A stretch of DNA of 64,000 bases. It comes from Alphaproteobacteria bacterium. Lineage in GTDB: Bacteria > Pseudomonadota > Alphaproteobacteria > SMXQ01. Made by a program: the position numbers and the translations under genes. Shown one piece after another: positions 53,208-63,111 of the stretch (position 1 is its first letter; every line of letters starts with the position of its first letter). The stretch spans positions 1-64,000 of the forward strand of contig WHSO01000004.1 in the NCBI GenBank assembly GCA_009380075.1. The letters are read 5' to 3'. The notes below the pieces were generated by a model that was given only the letters and a program-made list of their open reading frames with translations, did no database searches and was not told the DNA's origin.

Positions 53208-54981
53208 TCTCGAGCTGGCGGTCATCGGCAATTGCATCCACGGCGCCCTCATCGACCGTACCGGACGTATTCTGTGGTCGTGCCTTCCGCGCTACGATGG
53301 CGACCCCATGTTCTGTCGCCTGATCAACAACGACAATGGCGACGGTGGTTTCTTCGACATCCATCTCGACGGATTTCAGGATTCGGAACAGCAGTACATC
53401 CACAATACTGCCGTCCTCACGACCGTGCTGCATGCCGAGGACGGCTCCGCCGTCGAAATCACGGATTTCGCCCCACGGTTCAAGCAGTTGGGCCGGATCT
53501 ACCGCCCCGTGATGATCGTCCGCATGATCCGCCCCCTCAAGGGAAGCCCGCGCATCACCATTCGGTTGCGGCCGACCGCCGATTACGGTGCACGGCGGCC
53601 GGAGATCACCTACGGCTCGAACCATATCCGCTACCTTATGACGGCAGCGACCCTGCGGCTCACTACCGACGCGCCGCTGTCCATGGTGCGCGAGGAAACC
53701 CCGTTCGTGCTGGAAGGCCCGATCACCATGATCTTCGGCCCGGACGAGACCCTCAACGCCTCGATCCGCGATTCCGGGCGCAGCTTTCTCGAGCGCACCG
53801 TCGACTATTGGCAGGAATGGGTGCGGTCCCTTTCGCTTCCCTTCGAATGGCAGGAGGCGGTCATTCGCGCCGCCGTCACCCTCAAGCTGTGCACGTTCGA
53901 GGAAACCGGCGCCGTTATCGCCGCGATGACCACGTCGATCCCCGAGGCCCCCGGCACCGAGCGCAACTGGGACTACCGCTATTGCTGGTTGCGCGACGCC
54001 TTTTTCGCGGTCCAGGCGCTCAACCGGCTGGGCGCGACGCAAACCATGGAAGCCTACCTCCGTTATCTCGCCAACGTGGTGGCGACCAGTCCCGACGGAT
54101 CCCTGCAGCCCGTCTACGGCATCGCCACCGAGACGCGGCTGACGGAGCGTATCATCGACAGCCTTGCAGGGTACCAGGGCATGCGGCCCGTCCGCGTCGG
54201 CAACCAGGCCTACGAGCACGTCCAGAACGACGTCTACGGCAGCGTTATAATGGCCAGCACCCAGTTCTTCTTCGACGAGCGCCTGCGCCATCCCGCGAGC
54301 ACCGGTCTCTATGAACGACTCGAACAGATCGGCGAACAGTGTATCCGGCGATTCGACCAGCCCGACGCGGGCATCTGGGAGTACCGCACCCGCGCTCAGG
54401 TGCACACCCATTCGGCGGTGATGTGCTGGTCGGGATGTACCCGGCTCGCACGCATCGCGGAACGGCTGGGGCTGGGCGCGCGCGCTCTCTATTGGGAAAC
54501 CCATGCACAGCGCATGCGGGAGGTCATCCTCAATGCTGCCTGGGACAGGGACATGAACAGCTTCACCTCGAGCTTCGGCGGCAAGGATCTCGATGCCAGC
54601 CTGCTGCTGCTTCACGCGCTGGGATTCGTCGCCGCGGACGATCCCCGTTTCGCGGGCACCGTTGCCGCCATCGAGAAAAACCTGAAGCGGGGCGACTACA
54701 TCTTCCGCTACGTCAACGAGGACGATTTCGGCGTTCCGGAGACCGCGTTCATCGTCTGTACGTTCTGGTATATCGATGCTCTGGCGGCATTGGGCCGCAA
54801 GGACGAGGCGCGCACGCTGTTCGAGCACATGCTTGCCCGGCGCAACGGCTGCGGATTGCTGTCCGAGGACGTCAGTGTTTCCGACGGTACACTGTGGGGC
54901 AATTTCCCGCAGACCTATTCGATGGTCGGGCTGATCAATGCCGCCATGCGGCTGAGCCGAAGCTGGGAAGAGGCGTTATGA
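53200..54981 (+). CDS. Glycoside hydrolase family 15 protein, trehalase/glucoamylase-like
   Basis: This 593-residue protein has an N-terminal beta-sandwich (about residues 1-200) and a C-terminal (alpha/alpha)6 barrel. Signatures are TERNWDYRYCWLRDAFF and the late catalytic block LLSEDVSVSDGTLWGNFPQT. GH15 members include glucoamylases and bacterial trehalases. Lying between otsB and otsA, trehalose or a trehalose derivative is the most likely substrate. The start at ATG 53200 has an aaagga site; it overlaps otsB by eight bases and otsA by four (ATGA). No signal peptide is present, so it is cytoplasmic. Confidence 0.88.
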   Translation: MNNLELAVIGNCIHGALIDRTGRILWSCLPRYDGDPMFCRLINNDNGDGGFFDIHLDGFQDSEQQYIHNTAVLTTVLHAEDGSAVEITDFAPRFKQLGRIYRPVMIVRMIRPLKGSPRITIRLRPTADYGARRPEITYGSNHIRYLMTAATLRLTTDAPLSMVREETPFVLEGPITMIFGPDETLNASIRDSGRSFLERTVDYWQEWVRSLSLPFEWQEAVIRAAVTLKLCTFEETGAVIAAMTTSIPEAPGTERNWDYRYCWLRDAFFAVQALNRLGATQTMEAYLRYLANVVATSPDGSLQPVYGIATETRLTERIIDSLAGYQGMRPVRVGNQAYEHVQNDVYGSVIMASTQFFFDERLRHPASTGLYERLEQIGEQCIRRFDQPDAGIWEYRTRAQVHTHSAVMCWSGCTRLARIAERLGLGARALYWETHAQRMREVILNAAWDRDMNSFTSSFGGKDLDASLLLLHALGFVAADDPRFAGTVAAIEKNLKRGDYIFRYVNEDDFGVPETAFIVCTFWYIDALAALGRKDEARTLFEHMLARRNGCGLLSEDVSVSDGTLWGNFPQTYSMVGLINAAMRLSRSWEEAL

Positions 54982-56360
54982 GCCGGCTGGTCGTCGTTTC
55001 CAACCGCGTGACTCGCGCCAGCGGCGGCGCGACCCGGGCCGGTGGTCTTGCCGTGGGGCTGCTGGGTGCCCTCAGGGAAGCGAAAGGGTTGTGGTTCGGC
55101 TGGTCCGGGGAGATCGCCGAGGACCCGTCCGACCAGCCGCAACTGGCAACCAGCGGCGGCATCGCCTATGCCACCGTCGACCTGTCACCCCAGGACTATG
55201 CCGAATACTACAACGGATTTTCCAATGCCGCGCTGTGGCCGCTGTTTCATTACCGGCTCGACCTCACCGATTTCCATCGCGCCTATTACCGGGGCTACCG
55301 GCGCGTAAACGCCCGATTCGCGCGCATCCTGCGTGATCTGCTCCGGCCCGACGACCTGATTTGGGTGCACGACTATCACCTGATCCCGTTGGCGGAAGAG
55401 CTCAGGCGCCTGGGCGTGCGCAACCGCATGGGCTTCTTCCTGCACACGCCGTTTCCGTCACACCAGGTCATGGTCGCGCTGCCGAACCACCGCGAGATCG
55501 TCGTCGCCATGAGCGCTTACGACGTGGTGGGCTTCCAGACGGCGACCGACCTTCGAACATTTACGCACTACATCATGTTCGAGACCCGCGGCACCTTTAC
55601 CGACAAGGGCCTTATTCGCGCCTTCGGCCATACGTTCTACGCAGGCAAGTTTCCCATCGGCATCGATGTCGGCAATATCGAGTCTATGGCCGGTTCGGCG
55701 CCCAACCCCACCGAAGTCGAACGCCTGAAAGGCAGCCTGTGGGACCGCCACCTGATTATCGGGGTCGACCGGCTCGACTATTCCAAGGGGCTCGTTCAGC
55801 GGTTCAAGGCTTTCGACCTGTTTCTTGCCGAGAACAAGGAAATGCGGGGCAAGGTTGTGCTGATGCAGATCGCGCCGCGGTCGCGCGAGGACGTAACGCA
55901 ATACTCGGAGATCCGACAGGCGCTTGAGGCCGAGGCCGGACGCATAAATGGCGCCTATGCCGAATTCGACTGGGCGCCAATTCGCTACCTCAACCGGGGC
56001 TTCAGCCGCAGCATGCTCACCAGTTTCTTTCGCCACGCGCGGGTCGGCCTGGTCACCCCCTTGCGCGACGGAATGAACATGGTGGCCAAGGAATACATCG
56101 CCGCCCAGAACCCCGAGGACCCCGGAGTCCTCATCCTGTCGCGCTTTGCCGGCGCGGCGGAGCAACTCCCGAGCGCCCTGATCGTCAATCCCTACGACGA
56201 GGAACAGGTCGCGGCGACGCTTGGACGCGCCCTCGAAATGCCGCGCAAGGAACGCCAAGCCCGCTGGAAAGCCGCCATGGACGTCGTTCGCCGCTCCGAT
56301 ATCGACGCCTGGCGCGGCAGCTTCCTGCGCGTGCTGCGGCGCGCTCCCTTTTCCACATGA
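54978..56360 (+). CDS. otsA: Trehalose-6-phosphate synthase
   Basis: This 460-residue GT20 glycosyltransferase joins UDP-glucose and glucose 6-phosphate. Motifs are LVVVSNRV at the N-terminus, AGGLAVGL, WVHDYHLIPLAEELR, HTPFPSHQ, the nucleotide-sugar site GVDRLDYSKGL, and TPLRDGMNMVAKEY. Its ATG overlaps the GH15 stop and its stop overlaps the glucokinase ATG, each by four bases. Trehalose typically protects against osmotic and drying stress. Confidence 0.95.
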   Translation: MSRLVVVSNRVTRASGGATRAGGLAVGLLGALREAKGLWFGWSGEIAEDPSDQPQLATSGGIAYATVDLSPQDYAEYYNGFSNAALWPLFHYRLDLTDFHRAYYRGYRRVNARFARILRDLLRPDDLIWVHDYHLIPLAEELRRLGVRNRMGFFLHTPFPSHQVMVALPNHREIVVAMSAYDVVGFQTATDLRTFTHYIMFETRGTFTDKGLIRAFGHTFYAGKFPIGIDVGNIESMAGSAPNPTEVERLKGSLWDRHLIIGVDRLDYSKGLVQRFKAFDLFLAENKEMRGKVVLMQIAPRSREDVTQYSEIRQALEAEAGRINGAYAEFDWAPIRYLNRGFSRSMLTSFFRHARVGLVTPLRDGMNMVAKEYIAAQNPEDPGVLILSRFAGAAEQLPSALIVNPYDEEQVAATLGRALEMPRKERQARWKAAMDVVRRSDIDAWRGSFLRVLRRAPFST

Positions 56361-57328
56361 GAGCCGAAGCGCCCCGGCTCCTCGCCGACATCGGCGGCAC
56401 CAACGCCCGCTTCGCGCTACAACGACCGGGCCAGCCCCCGGCCCGCTACCGCGTGTTGAAAACGGCGGATCATCCGGGCCTGGGAGTCGCCATCGCCCGT
56501 TACCTCGCGCTCGTCCGACCCGCACGGATACCAGACGTCGCCGCCATCGCCGTCGCCGCCCCGGTGCTCGGCGATGCGATTGCGCTCACCAATTCGTCGT
56601 GGTCGTTCTCTACTGACGCCGTCGCGCGGGCGGCGGGCTTGACCCGGCTCCACGTCCTCAACGATTTCGAGGTCCTGGCCTGGGCGCTGGCCACGTTCGG
56701 TCGAGATGACCTCCGCAAGATCGGGCGCGGCCGGCCCGCGGCGCAGGCCCCCTGCGCCGTGTTCGGTCCGGGCACGGGGCTCGGCGTCTCCTGTTTCCTG
56801 CCGGAGGCAGCCGGCGGGCCGGCAGCGCTCGCGAGCGAGGGTGGCCACACCAGCCTGGCAGCGGGAACGGCGCGCGAGGCCGCGGTGATCGAGGTTCTCC
56901 GCAAGCGTTTCGGGCACGTATCCGCGGAACGGCTGCTGTCGGGCCCGGGTCTTGCCAATATCTATTGGGCGCTGACCCGGCTCGATAACGCCGCGGATGC
57001 GGAGCTGATGAAGCCGGGCGTCATCGCGCGGGAAGCGCGTCACGCAAACGATCCGCGGGCGCTGGAGGCGGTCGCGATGTTTTCGGCGCTGGCCGGACAG
57101 TTTGCCGGCGACCTGGCCCTGACCTTCGGGGCACGGGGTGGCGTCTATGTCGCAGGAGGGGTCATTCCAAGGCTGGGGACCGCCTTCGATACCGGCCTGT
57201 TCCGCCGACGATTCGAAGCGAAGGGACGGTTCGGATCGTGGTTGCAGCGGGTTCCCACCTGGCTGATCACCCATCCGCGCCCGGCGATGCCGGGCCTTGC
57301 CCGTTACCTTGACCTTGTGTGGGATTGA
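56357..57328 (+). CDS. glk: Glucokinase
   Basis: This 323-residue bacterial glucokinase has the ATP phosphate-1 motif LLADIGGTNARFAL (residues 8-21). The sugar-binding segment is VAAPVLGDAIALTNSSWSFS, the catalytic Asp is in LNDFEVLAWAL, and FGPGTGLGVSCF and ASEGGHTSLAAGT follow. It overlaps otsA by four bases. In this operon it can recapture glucose freed by the GH15 enzyme as glucose 6-phosphate, a substrate of OtsA. Confidence 0.93.
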   Translation: MRAEAPRLLADIGGTNARFALQRPGQPPARYRVLKTADHPGLGVAIARYLALVRPARIPDVAAIAVAAPVLGDAIALTNSSWSFSTDAVARAAGLTRLHVLNDFEVLAWALATFGRDDLRKIGRGRPAAQAPCAVFGPGTGLGVSCFLPEAAGGPAALASEGGHTSLAAGTAREAAVIEVLRKRFGHVSAERLLSGPGLANIYWALTRLDNAADAELMKPGVIAREARHANDPRALEAVAMFSALAGQFAGDLALTFGARGGVYVAGGVIPRLGTAFDTGLFRRRFEAKGRFGSWLQRVPTWLITHPRPAMPGLARYLDLVWD

Positions 57329-57426
57329 ACGGGGACTCCCATTGCCGAACCGGGCCGCAGCAGCGTCTTGCACCATCAAACGGCAGCGGGTTTTACGGAA
57401 TGCGATATCCGGCCGCGATCAGGAGA

Positions 57427-58596
57427 TCAGGCAGCGCCGCGCACTTTCTCCGGGCGCTCCAACCCGATGCGCTCGTTGATCACCTCGAGCTCGATGATCG
57501 GTTTCTCGGCTTCCGCCGCGACGACGCCGAGCGGGGTGCCACCGGCCTGCACCAGCTCGATCTGCTGCTTGAGAAGGCGGCGGTAGGTGACGATACCCCG
57601 GTCGGCCGCGCCCAGTCGCTCGCGCGTGCGATCCATGACCGCCCCTTGCGTTTCCCATGCCATCGCGTCCTGCGCCGGGACCTGATCCATGCGGAACCGG
57701 CCCGTATCGTCACGGAAATTGAAGTGCTCCATCGGGACCTCGGCGTCCGGCGCCGTGACAACGGCCGAATCCGGCTGGAAATTGACGATGTAGATCTGGG
57801 TATGGGTGTCGTCGACCGGAATGCGGCACTGCAGGTTGTGCCGGCGGGCGCGGCTGCCTTTTGCGGTCGCCACATGACGAAGGATGTTGGGGAACAGGAG
57901 CGGATGCTGGTCGATCATCGGTCGTCCGCCCGGTTTCGCCGCGGCTGTGGTCCGCCGCTTCATTATGCCGTAGTCGAAGGTGATGAAGTCGTGCTGCTCG
58001 TCATAATGATCCATCACCTTGGCGAGATGCGCCGATGATCCATGCAACCAGTACAGATGCGACGGATCCACGGAGTTCTCCATGCACTGCAGCCAGTTGC
58101 AGTTGAGCACGGCAAACTTGCGGATCCAGCGTCGTCCATGCCGCCAGGCGAGGACATCCCACTTCGGCAGTGCTGGCGCCGGCGCCGGCCCCATATAGGC
58201 GAACAGCATGCCGCCCAGATGCCGCACGGGGTAAGCGGTCTGAACGACCTTGTCGGCAAAGGCGGTGACGTTGGGCTCGGCCGGCATTTCCACGCAATGG
58301 CCTTCCGCATCGTATTTCCAGCCGTGATAGGGGCAGCGTATGCAATTACCTTCAACACGGCCATACGACAACGATGCGAAGCGGTGAGCGCATTGTTCGG
58401 CAACGAGGCCATAGCTGCCGTCGGTACCCTTGTAGAGCACGAGGTCCTCGCCCAGGATACGAAGCGTCATGATCGGCTTTTCGTCCGTGAGCTCGGTCGC
58501 AGCCGCGATCGGCTGCCAGTAGCGCCGGAGCAGCGCCCCCGCGGGCGTGCCGGGACCGATGCAAGTCATTAGTTCATTGTCTTCACGAGACAGCAT
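57427..58596 (-). CDS. Rieske aromatic ring-hydroxylating oxygenase (second copy)
   Basis: This 389-residue paralogue of the oxygenase at 41130 begins MLSREDNELMTCIGPGTPAG. It has the Rieske site CAHRF ... CPYHGWKY and mononuclear iron site ENSVDPSHLYWLHG. The two copies are alike along their whole length but clearly diverged. A ggaaggaa ribosome-binding site precedes the ATG. No reductase or other pathway gene is directly adjacent. Like the first copy it probably needs an electron-transfer partner encoded outside the window. Confidence 0.88.
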   Translation of the reverse strand: MLSREDNELMTCIGPGTPAGALLRRYWQPIAAATELTDEKPIMTLRILGEDLVLYKGTDGSYGLVAEQCAHRFASLSYGRVEGNCIRCPYHGWKYDAEGHCVEMPAEPNVTAFADKVVQTAYPVRHLGGMLFAYMGPAPAPALPKWDVLAWRHGRRWIRKFAVLNCNWLQCMENSVDPSHLYWLHGSSAHLAKVMDHYDEQHDFITFDYGIMKRRTTAAAKPGGRPMIDQHPLLFPNILRHVATAKGSRARRHNLQCRIPVDDTHTQIYIVNFQPDSAVVTAPDAEVPMEHFNFRDDTGRFRMDQVPAQDAMAWETQGAVMDRTRERLGAADRGIVTYRRLLKQQIELVQAGGTPLGVVAAEAEKPIIELEVINERIGLERPEKVRGAA

Positions 58597-58661
58597 GACC
58601 GTGTTCCTTCCCAGTTTCGTCGGGCGTGCCCCGGGCTAAACAAGGGGCCTCTGTTTTGCGA

Positions 58662-58691
58662 TTTATACTATCACACCATCGCCGTTGTCAC
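58662..58691 (-). promoter_or_regulatory. Possible sigma-70-type promoter of the second Rieske gene
   Basis: On the minus strand GTGACA (58691-58686) is followed after 18 bases by TATAAA (58667-58662) in an AT-rich patch about 65 bases before the start codon. The boxes are imperfect and the spacing is on the long side. Confidence 0.3.
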
Positions 58692-58860
58692 CTTAACGCG
58701 AGGCGGCCGCGCCTTGCGGAAACCACGAGTTTTCGCGCCGAAGCGGCACGGCGGCATTCCTGCGGCCGGTGGAAAAATACTTGTTCCCGTTGTATGCGCA
58801 GCGATAGCTCCGCCCGGAGATGGGCCGGTGACGGACGTTCCGGAAAAGGTTACGGCACGG

Positions 58861-60766
58861 TCAGCCGATGGCGCCGCCGTCCTTCCGGGCAACGGCGATG
58901 ACCGCGGAACAGGGCGTCGCGCCGCCGCCGTCGGGGAAGTGGCTGTTGCCCTTCTCTCCCGGATGCTGGATTCCCACGAACATGGTCCTGCGGTCCGTGC
59001 TCCAGGTCAGTCCGGTGATTTCGCACTCCCGCGGCCCGACCATAAAGCGGGCGATCTCCCCCGTGGCGGGATCGGCCGCCAGCATCTGGTTGTTCCCGTG
59101 GCCGGCGAAGTCGCCGGCGTCGGAGTAGTTCCCGTCCGTCTGGATCCAGAGTATTCCGTTCGGACTGAAGACGAGGCCATCGGGCGAGTTGAACATGTTG
59201 CCCTTGTGGATGTTCTTGGAGCCGGCATAAGCATCGGTATGGACAGTGGGGTTGCCCGCCACCACGAACAGGTCCCAGGCGAAACCGTCGGCAAGATGAT
59301 CGCCGCCGTCCGGCGCCCAGCGGACGATCTGGCCATACTTGTTGCCGGCGCGCGGGTTGGGCCCGCCGACCGGCGTGGCGTCACCCCCGGCGTTGGGCTT
59401 CTTGCCGCGATTCGTGTTATTGGTCAGGCAGCAGTAGACCTCGGGCTTCCAGGGATTTGCCGCGACCCATTCGGGCCGGTCCATGGTCGTCGCCTTGACA
59501 GCCGACGCGGCCTGGCGCGTGAAAACGCAGATTTCCGCCCGGGATTTCATGCCGGTCGACTCCGGCGTCAATTCCACCCATTCCCCGCGCCCGCCATCCG
59601 CGAACTTGGCCACGTGCAGCCGACCGTCCGCCAGAAGGTCGGAATTGTTGCCGCCTTCGACATTGCGGCCCGAACTGACGAACCTGTAAAGGAACTCGCC
59701 CCGTTCGTCGTCGCCCATGTAGACTACGGCCCGGCCGTTGGCGGCTAGGACGACTTCCGCGTTCTCGTGCTTGAAGCGGCCGAGTGCGGTGCGCTTCTTG
59801 GGCACTGACGAGGAATCCAGAGGATCGATTTCAACAACGTAGCCGGCACGGTTGGGCTCATTCGGATGCTTGGAGAGATCAAACCTGTCGTCCACGGAAG
59901 CCCATGCATGTCCTTCGTCCTTGCCCTTGATGCCGTACCGCTTCATCTCTGCGGTGAGCTTGAAGTTGGGATCGGTCGAATAAAAGTAATTGCTGAAGTT
60001 CTCCTCGCAGGCCAAATACGTGCCCCACGGCGTGCGGCCGTTACCGCAATCATTCCATGTCCCGTTTGCTCCGGTCCCGGATCGGTCCTGCGCGGTTTTC
60101 AAGAGGTCGTGCCCGCGGGCGGGGCCGGTGATTTTCATCGGCGTGTCGGCCGTAATCCGGCGGTTGTAACGCGAGTCCTTGACGATCGACCATCTGCCGT
60201 CCTTTCGGGCAATCTCGACGATAGAGACCCCGTGAGCGGCCTTGCTCTTGCGTACGTCGTCCGCCGTCATTGACTTGCCGCTGTCGCCGCCACGCGGAAA
60301 CGTGTCCAGTTCGACATACTCGTTGTTCACTACCAAGATGCTGCGCCCGCCGGCGGAAAACAACGACATGCCGTCGACGTTGTCGCCGAAGGCGAGTTCC
60401 TGGCTCGCGCCGGTGCCATGACGGGCGTGGTCGAAGGGGAGAGTTGGACCAGAGCGGATCGCCCCACCGGGCGACCACATGCCAGCTATAGCCTTCCGGC
60501 ACTGTGACGGTATCGAGGGTGTTTGCGGCGACGGGGCGGAAACCCAGGCGCCCGCTGCTGGCGCCGGCAGGATAGGGCGACACGGCCACCGGTGCGGCAA
60601 AAAACATGGCCAAGCCGACGGAAAAACCACCGTCGAGAAAGGCGCGCCGCGAAATGGCCCTTTCGGCGAGCGCGTTGAATTCAGGCTCCGGCTGATGTGC
60701 CTCGGGCACGCCGTCACGATTGAATGCCGACCGATTCATAATCGAAAACGAGTTCCCCTTATGCAT
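58861..60766 (-). pseudogene. PhoX-type alkaline phosphatase (DUF839), interrupted by a frameshift
   Basis: The first part of this gene (start about 60766, ribosome-binding site gaaagg) encodes a Tat-type signal peptide with SRRAFLDGGFSVGLAMFF and reads to GDPLWSNSP. The rest continues in another frame with FDHARHGTGASQELAFGDN to the C-terminus. It carries PhoX-family segments such as CEENFSNYF, SPDGLVFSPNG and HFPDGGGATP. The break falls at a run of four G (60436-60439); the total length is one base too many for a single frame. Either a recent mutation or a homopolymer sequence error. PhoX enzymes are secreted, Ca/Fe-dependent phosphatases. Confidence 0.85.
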
Positions 60767-60951
60767 GGATCGCGCCTTTCGCTTCATGGTCCCGTCGGGG
60801 ACCTCTTTCCCATGCATATCGATTCACCGTGTCAAAGGAATGACAGCACCTGCACGGCGTTGCAGCATTTTCCGTCGAGGGCGGCGCACACGAACATCTA
60901 TGCGTGCCGGGATCCTCCGCCTCGAAGCGGGGGCACGGCCGGCAAAGTACG

Positions 60952-61437
60952 CTATTCGAAGAAGGCGCCTTCGATGAAGGTCGGTTTGCGTATCTCCGGC
61001 CGCTGGCTGCCGCGCCCCGCGATGGGGCGTCCATCCGGGGTCAGGCGGGATCCGCTCAGCATCAGTTCCGCTGCGGCGCCGAACCGCAGGATCACCAGCG
61101 GCTCCTCGCCGGGATTGTAGAATTCGTAGAAACAGCCCTTGGGCAGGAAAATGCCCTGGTTCCTGCCGAGCTCCGGAAGCTTCCCGTCCAGTCCCACGAA
61201 TTGCGCCCGTCCCTGAAGAACGATGAACAGATGCTCTTCCTCGATATGCGCGTGCATACCGTGGTCTTCACCGAGGCCCGAGGCATAGACGTGAATGCGG
61301 AACGTCGAGTGATCGCCCTTGGCCTTGAGTTCCCGCGTCATGCCGCTGGAGATCAATTGTGTCCTAAGGTCGATAAGTTCGGGTTTGACCTCCCGGTACT
61401 TTTCGAGATCGACTGTCGTATCGGTGCTCTGGTCCAT
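60952..61437 (-). CDS. Single-domain cupin protein
   Basis: This 161-residue protein has one cupin barrel. The first motif is MHAHIEEEHLFIVLQG with the metal His/His/Glu set. In the second motif, LPKGCFYEFYNPG, the usual metal His is Tyr. A cggaggga ribosome-binding site lies before the ATG. It is 57 bases downstream of the VOC-family gene, so they are probably co-transcribed. Function unknown. Confidence 0.78.
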   Translation of the reverse strand: MDQSTDTTVDLEKYREVKPELIDLRTQLISSGMTRELKAKGDHSTFRIHVYASGLGEDHGMHAHIEEEHLFIVLQGRAQFVGLDGKLPELGRNQGIFLPKGCFYEFYNPGEEPLVILRFGAAAELMLSGSRLTPDGRPIAGRGSQRPEIRKPTFIEGAFFE

Positions 61438-61494
61438 CGGTTTTCTCCCTCCGTAATCCCTATCATTGCCAGTTGTGGTTGGTGCGCGGCGACG

Positions 61495-62295
61495 TCACTC
61501 GGCGGCATCGATGAGGATGCCGTCGGAATCCGCCATGTGAAAGACGCCGAGCGGACAGGTCTTCCTGAAGATGTCGAGGCGGTTTCGGCCTTCCGATCCG
61601 ATCCCGACCCCGACAGGCCGCAGGTGCGGGTTGGCGGAAACGGACTCGATGTCCTCCTTCAGGGCATCGATGCTTTCGACCTTGAAGCCGAAGTGATCCA
61701 TGCCCGGCATGATGACGCTGGCTCCCTCGGAACTTGTAATTTCCCACGGGATGAGCACCAGGGTGACGCGTCCATCGGAAACATAGAAGTTAGGATCGTC
61801 GTCACCCTTGTTGAGGGTCGCGAATTCGAACACGTCGGCGTAGAACCGAGCCATCGCTTCGGCATTCATGGTGCGAAAGGCAATGTGGCTGATGGTGCGC
61901 GCCTGATCCCATTCTGCGGCAATGTACAGGCCGCTGCGATTCTCCATGCCCTTCTGCGACAGGTCGAACACGTTGCCGTCGGGATCATGGGTGGTCAGGC
62001 CGGCAAAGGGGCGCGAATCGGGGCGCTTCAGGCACTTCACCCGAGGATAGTTCTCGCGCAGGCGCCGGAGCGCGAGGTCCACGTCGTCGACCTCGATGCC
62101 GAAATGGTCGAGTCGCGCCTGGCGGCCTTCGCGGCGGGGGTTGATGTTGAGCCCGATATAGGCGTCACCCACAGTCACTGCCCGTCCCGGTCGCGTGGTT
62201 CCGGACGTTTTCATACCAAAAACGGCCTCATAGAACTTACACAAGGCGGCATAGTTTTCGCTGACAATGGCAAGATGATTGATCTTGGCGTGCAT
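61495..62295 (-). CDS. VOC-superfamily protein with two modules
   Basis: This 266-residue protein contains two glyoxalase/extradiol-dioxygenase-type beta-alpha-beta-beta-beta modules. The first (about residues 1-115) contains HAKINHLAIVSEN, LDHFGIEVDDVD and GNVFDLS. The second (about residues 125-262) contains ISHIAFRTMNAEAMARFY and MDHFGFKVESID. The start at 62295 has a ggggggaag site. The two-module layout suits an extradiol dioxygenase or a hydrolase/isomerase of this superfamily. The nearby Rieske gene hints at aromatic chemistry, but no substrate can be assigned. Confidence 0.78.
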   Translation of the reverse strand: MHAKINHLAIVSENYAALCKFYEAVFGMKTSGTTRPGRAVTVGDAYIGLNINPRREGRQARLDHFGIEVDDVDLALRRLRENYPRVKCLKRPDSRPFAGLTTHDPDGNVFDLSQKGMENRSGLYIAAEWDQARTISHIAFRTMNAEAMARFYADVFEFATLNKGDDDPNFYVSDGRVTLVLIPWEITSSEGASVIMPGMDHFGFKVESIDALKEDIESVSANPHLRPVGVGIGSEGRNRLDIFRKTCPLGVFHMADSDGILIDAAE

Positions 62296-62449
62296 GACCC
62301 GTCGCTTCCCCCCGGCTTGGGATTGGTGACCATCGTCCTGTTCACGCAATTCTTCTGACTAAATATAGCACCCCGGATGAGACAGCGGTACTGCCGGACG
62401 CGAGGTTTCCGCGCCGGTTTCGACGGGGTGCCGGTGGCCGAGCCATTGC

Positions 62450-62492
62450 CGCACGCAAAATGAGGCCCGTGGACAGGCCATACCCACGGGCC
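62450..62492 (-). terminator. Terminator hairpin after the DUF4168 gene
   Basis: GGCCCGTGG and CCACGGGCC (62464-62472 and 62484-62492) form a 9-bp stem with an 11-base loop. On the minus strand the stem is followed by tcattttg. The T-tract is short, so confidence is moderate. Confidence 0.55.
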
Positions 62493-62531
62493 GAGTGACA
62501 GGAGGCACTCCCGGGAAAGGTCAAATCGGCG

Positions 62532-62918
62532 TCATTGGGTCTTTTCGAGCATCCCGTTGAGGCGCTGGGCAAGCTTCGGATCCATGCTCGCCGCCGTATA
62601 GATTTCATTGTACTTCTCGACGGACAGGCCCTCGTTCTTGACGGCTTGCGTCATTTTTCCGGTCGCTTCCTGCTGAATTTTCTTCTTCTCTTCGACAGAC
62701 TGCGCACCTTGAATCTTTGGCGTGTAATCACGGCTGATCTGCGCGACCTGCACCGCCGCTGTGACATAGGCCTTCAGCTCCTGGTCTTCGTAGGCTGGAA
62801 CGTTGCCCGGCGCTGTGTTTTCCGGCGCCGATTGCGCCTGCACCTGCACCGAAAGCATCGGTGTCCCCGCCAAGGCGAGTGCAACAAGGGCAAATACCGG
62901 CAAATGTCTCATTTTCAT
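62532..62918 (-). CDS. DUF4168-family secreted protein
   Basis: This 128-residue protein has a signal peptide (cleavage near residue 29, VQAQS). A helical domain typical of DUF4168 follows, with YVTAAVQVAQISRDYTPKI, QQEATGKMTQAVKNEGLSV and KYNEIYTAASMDP. The start at 62918 has an aaaggaag site. DUF4168 proteins are small exported proteins of unknown function. It is divergent from the ECF sigma gene; a GGAACC box in the shared region could place it under ECF-type control. Confidence 0.8.
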   Translation of the reverse strand: MKMRHLPVFALVALALAGTPMLSVQVQAQSAPENTAPGNVPAYEDQELKAYVTAAVQVAQISRDYTPKIQGAQSVEEKKKIQQEATGKMTQAVKNEGLSVEKYNEIYTAASMDPKLAQRLNGMLEKTQ

Positions 62919-63006
62919 GACGAAGCTTCCTTTCGTGTTGCCGCCTCGATGGCACCCGGCCATTGGCGGGTGTGATCCATGAGCTAGACAGCGCCACGGC
63001 ACGCCT

Positions 63007-63012
63007 GGTTCC
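63007..63012 (-). promoter_or_regulatory. Possible ECF-type -35 box (GGAACC) of the DUF4168 gene
   Basis: GGAACC on the minus strand lies about 90 bases before the DUF4168 start and matches the -35 element used by alphaproteobacterial general-stress and other ECF sigma factors. The expected -10 region about 17 bases on (gtctag) is only a partial fit. Confidence 0.25.
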
Positions 63013-63111
63013 GACGACGGGGCGGCAAAAAATTTCTCGTGCGGTAATGAACTAATGTGCCGATCAACCTGTCTACAGTAAAGAGGGCATTGGTCTTGCG
63101 GCGGATTCAAC

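Noticed and set aside
60050..60817. Independent 255-codon gene overlapping the PhoX gene
   Set aside because: Only its first part, with the Tat signal, is protein-like; after 60437 the true reading continues in the other frame, so it is the 5' half of PhoX.
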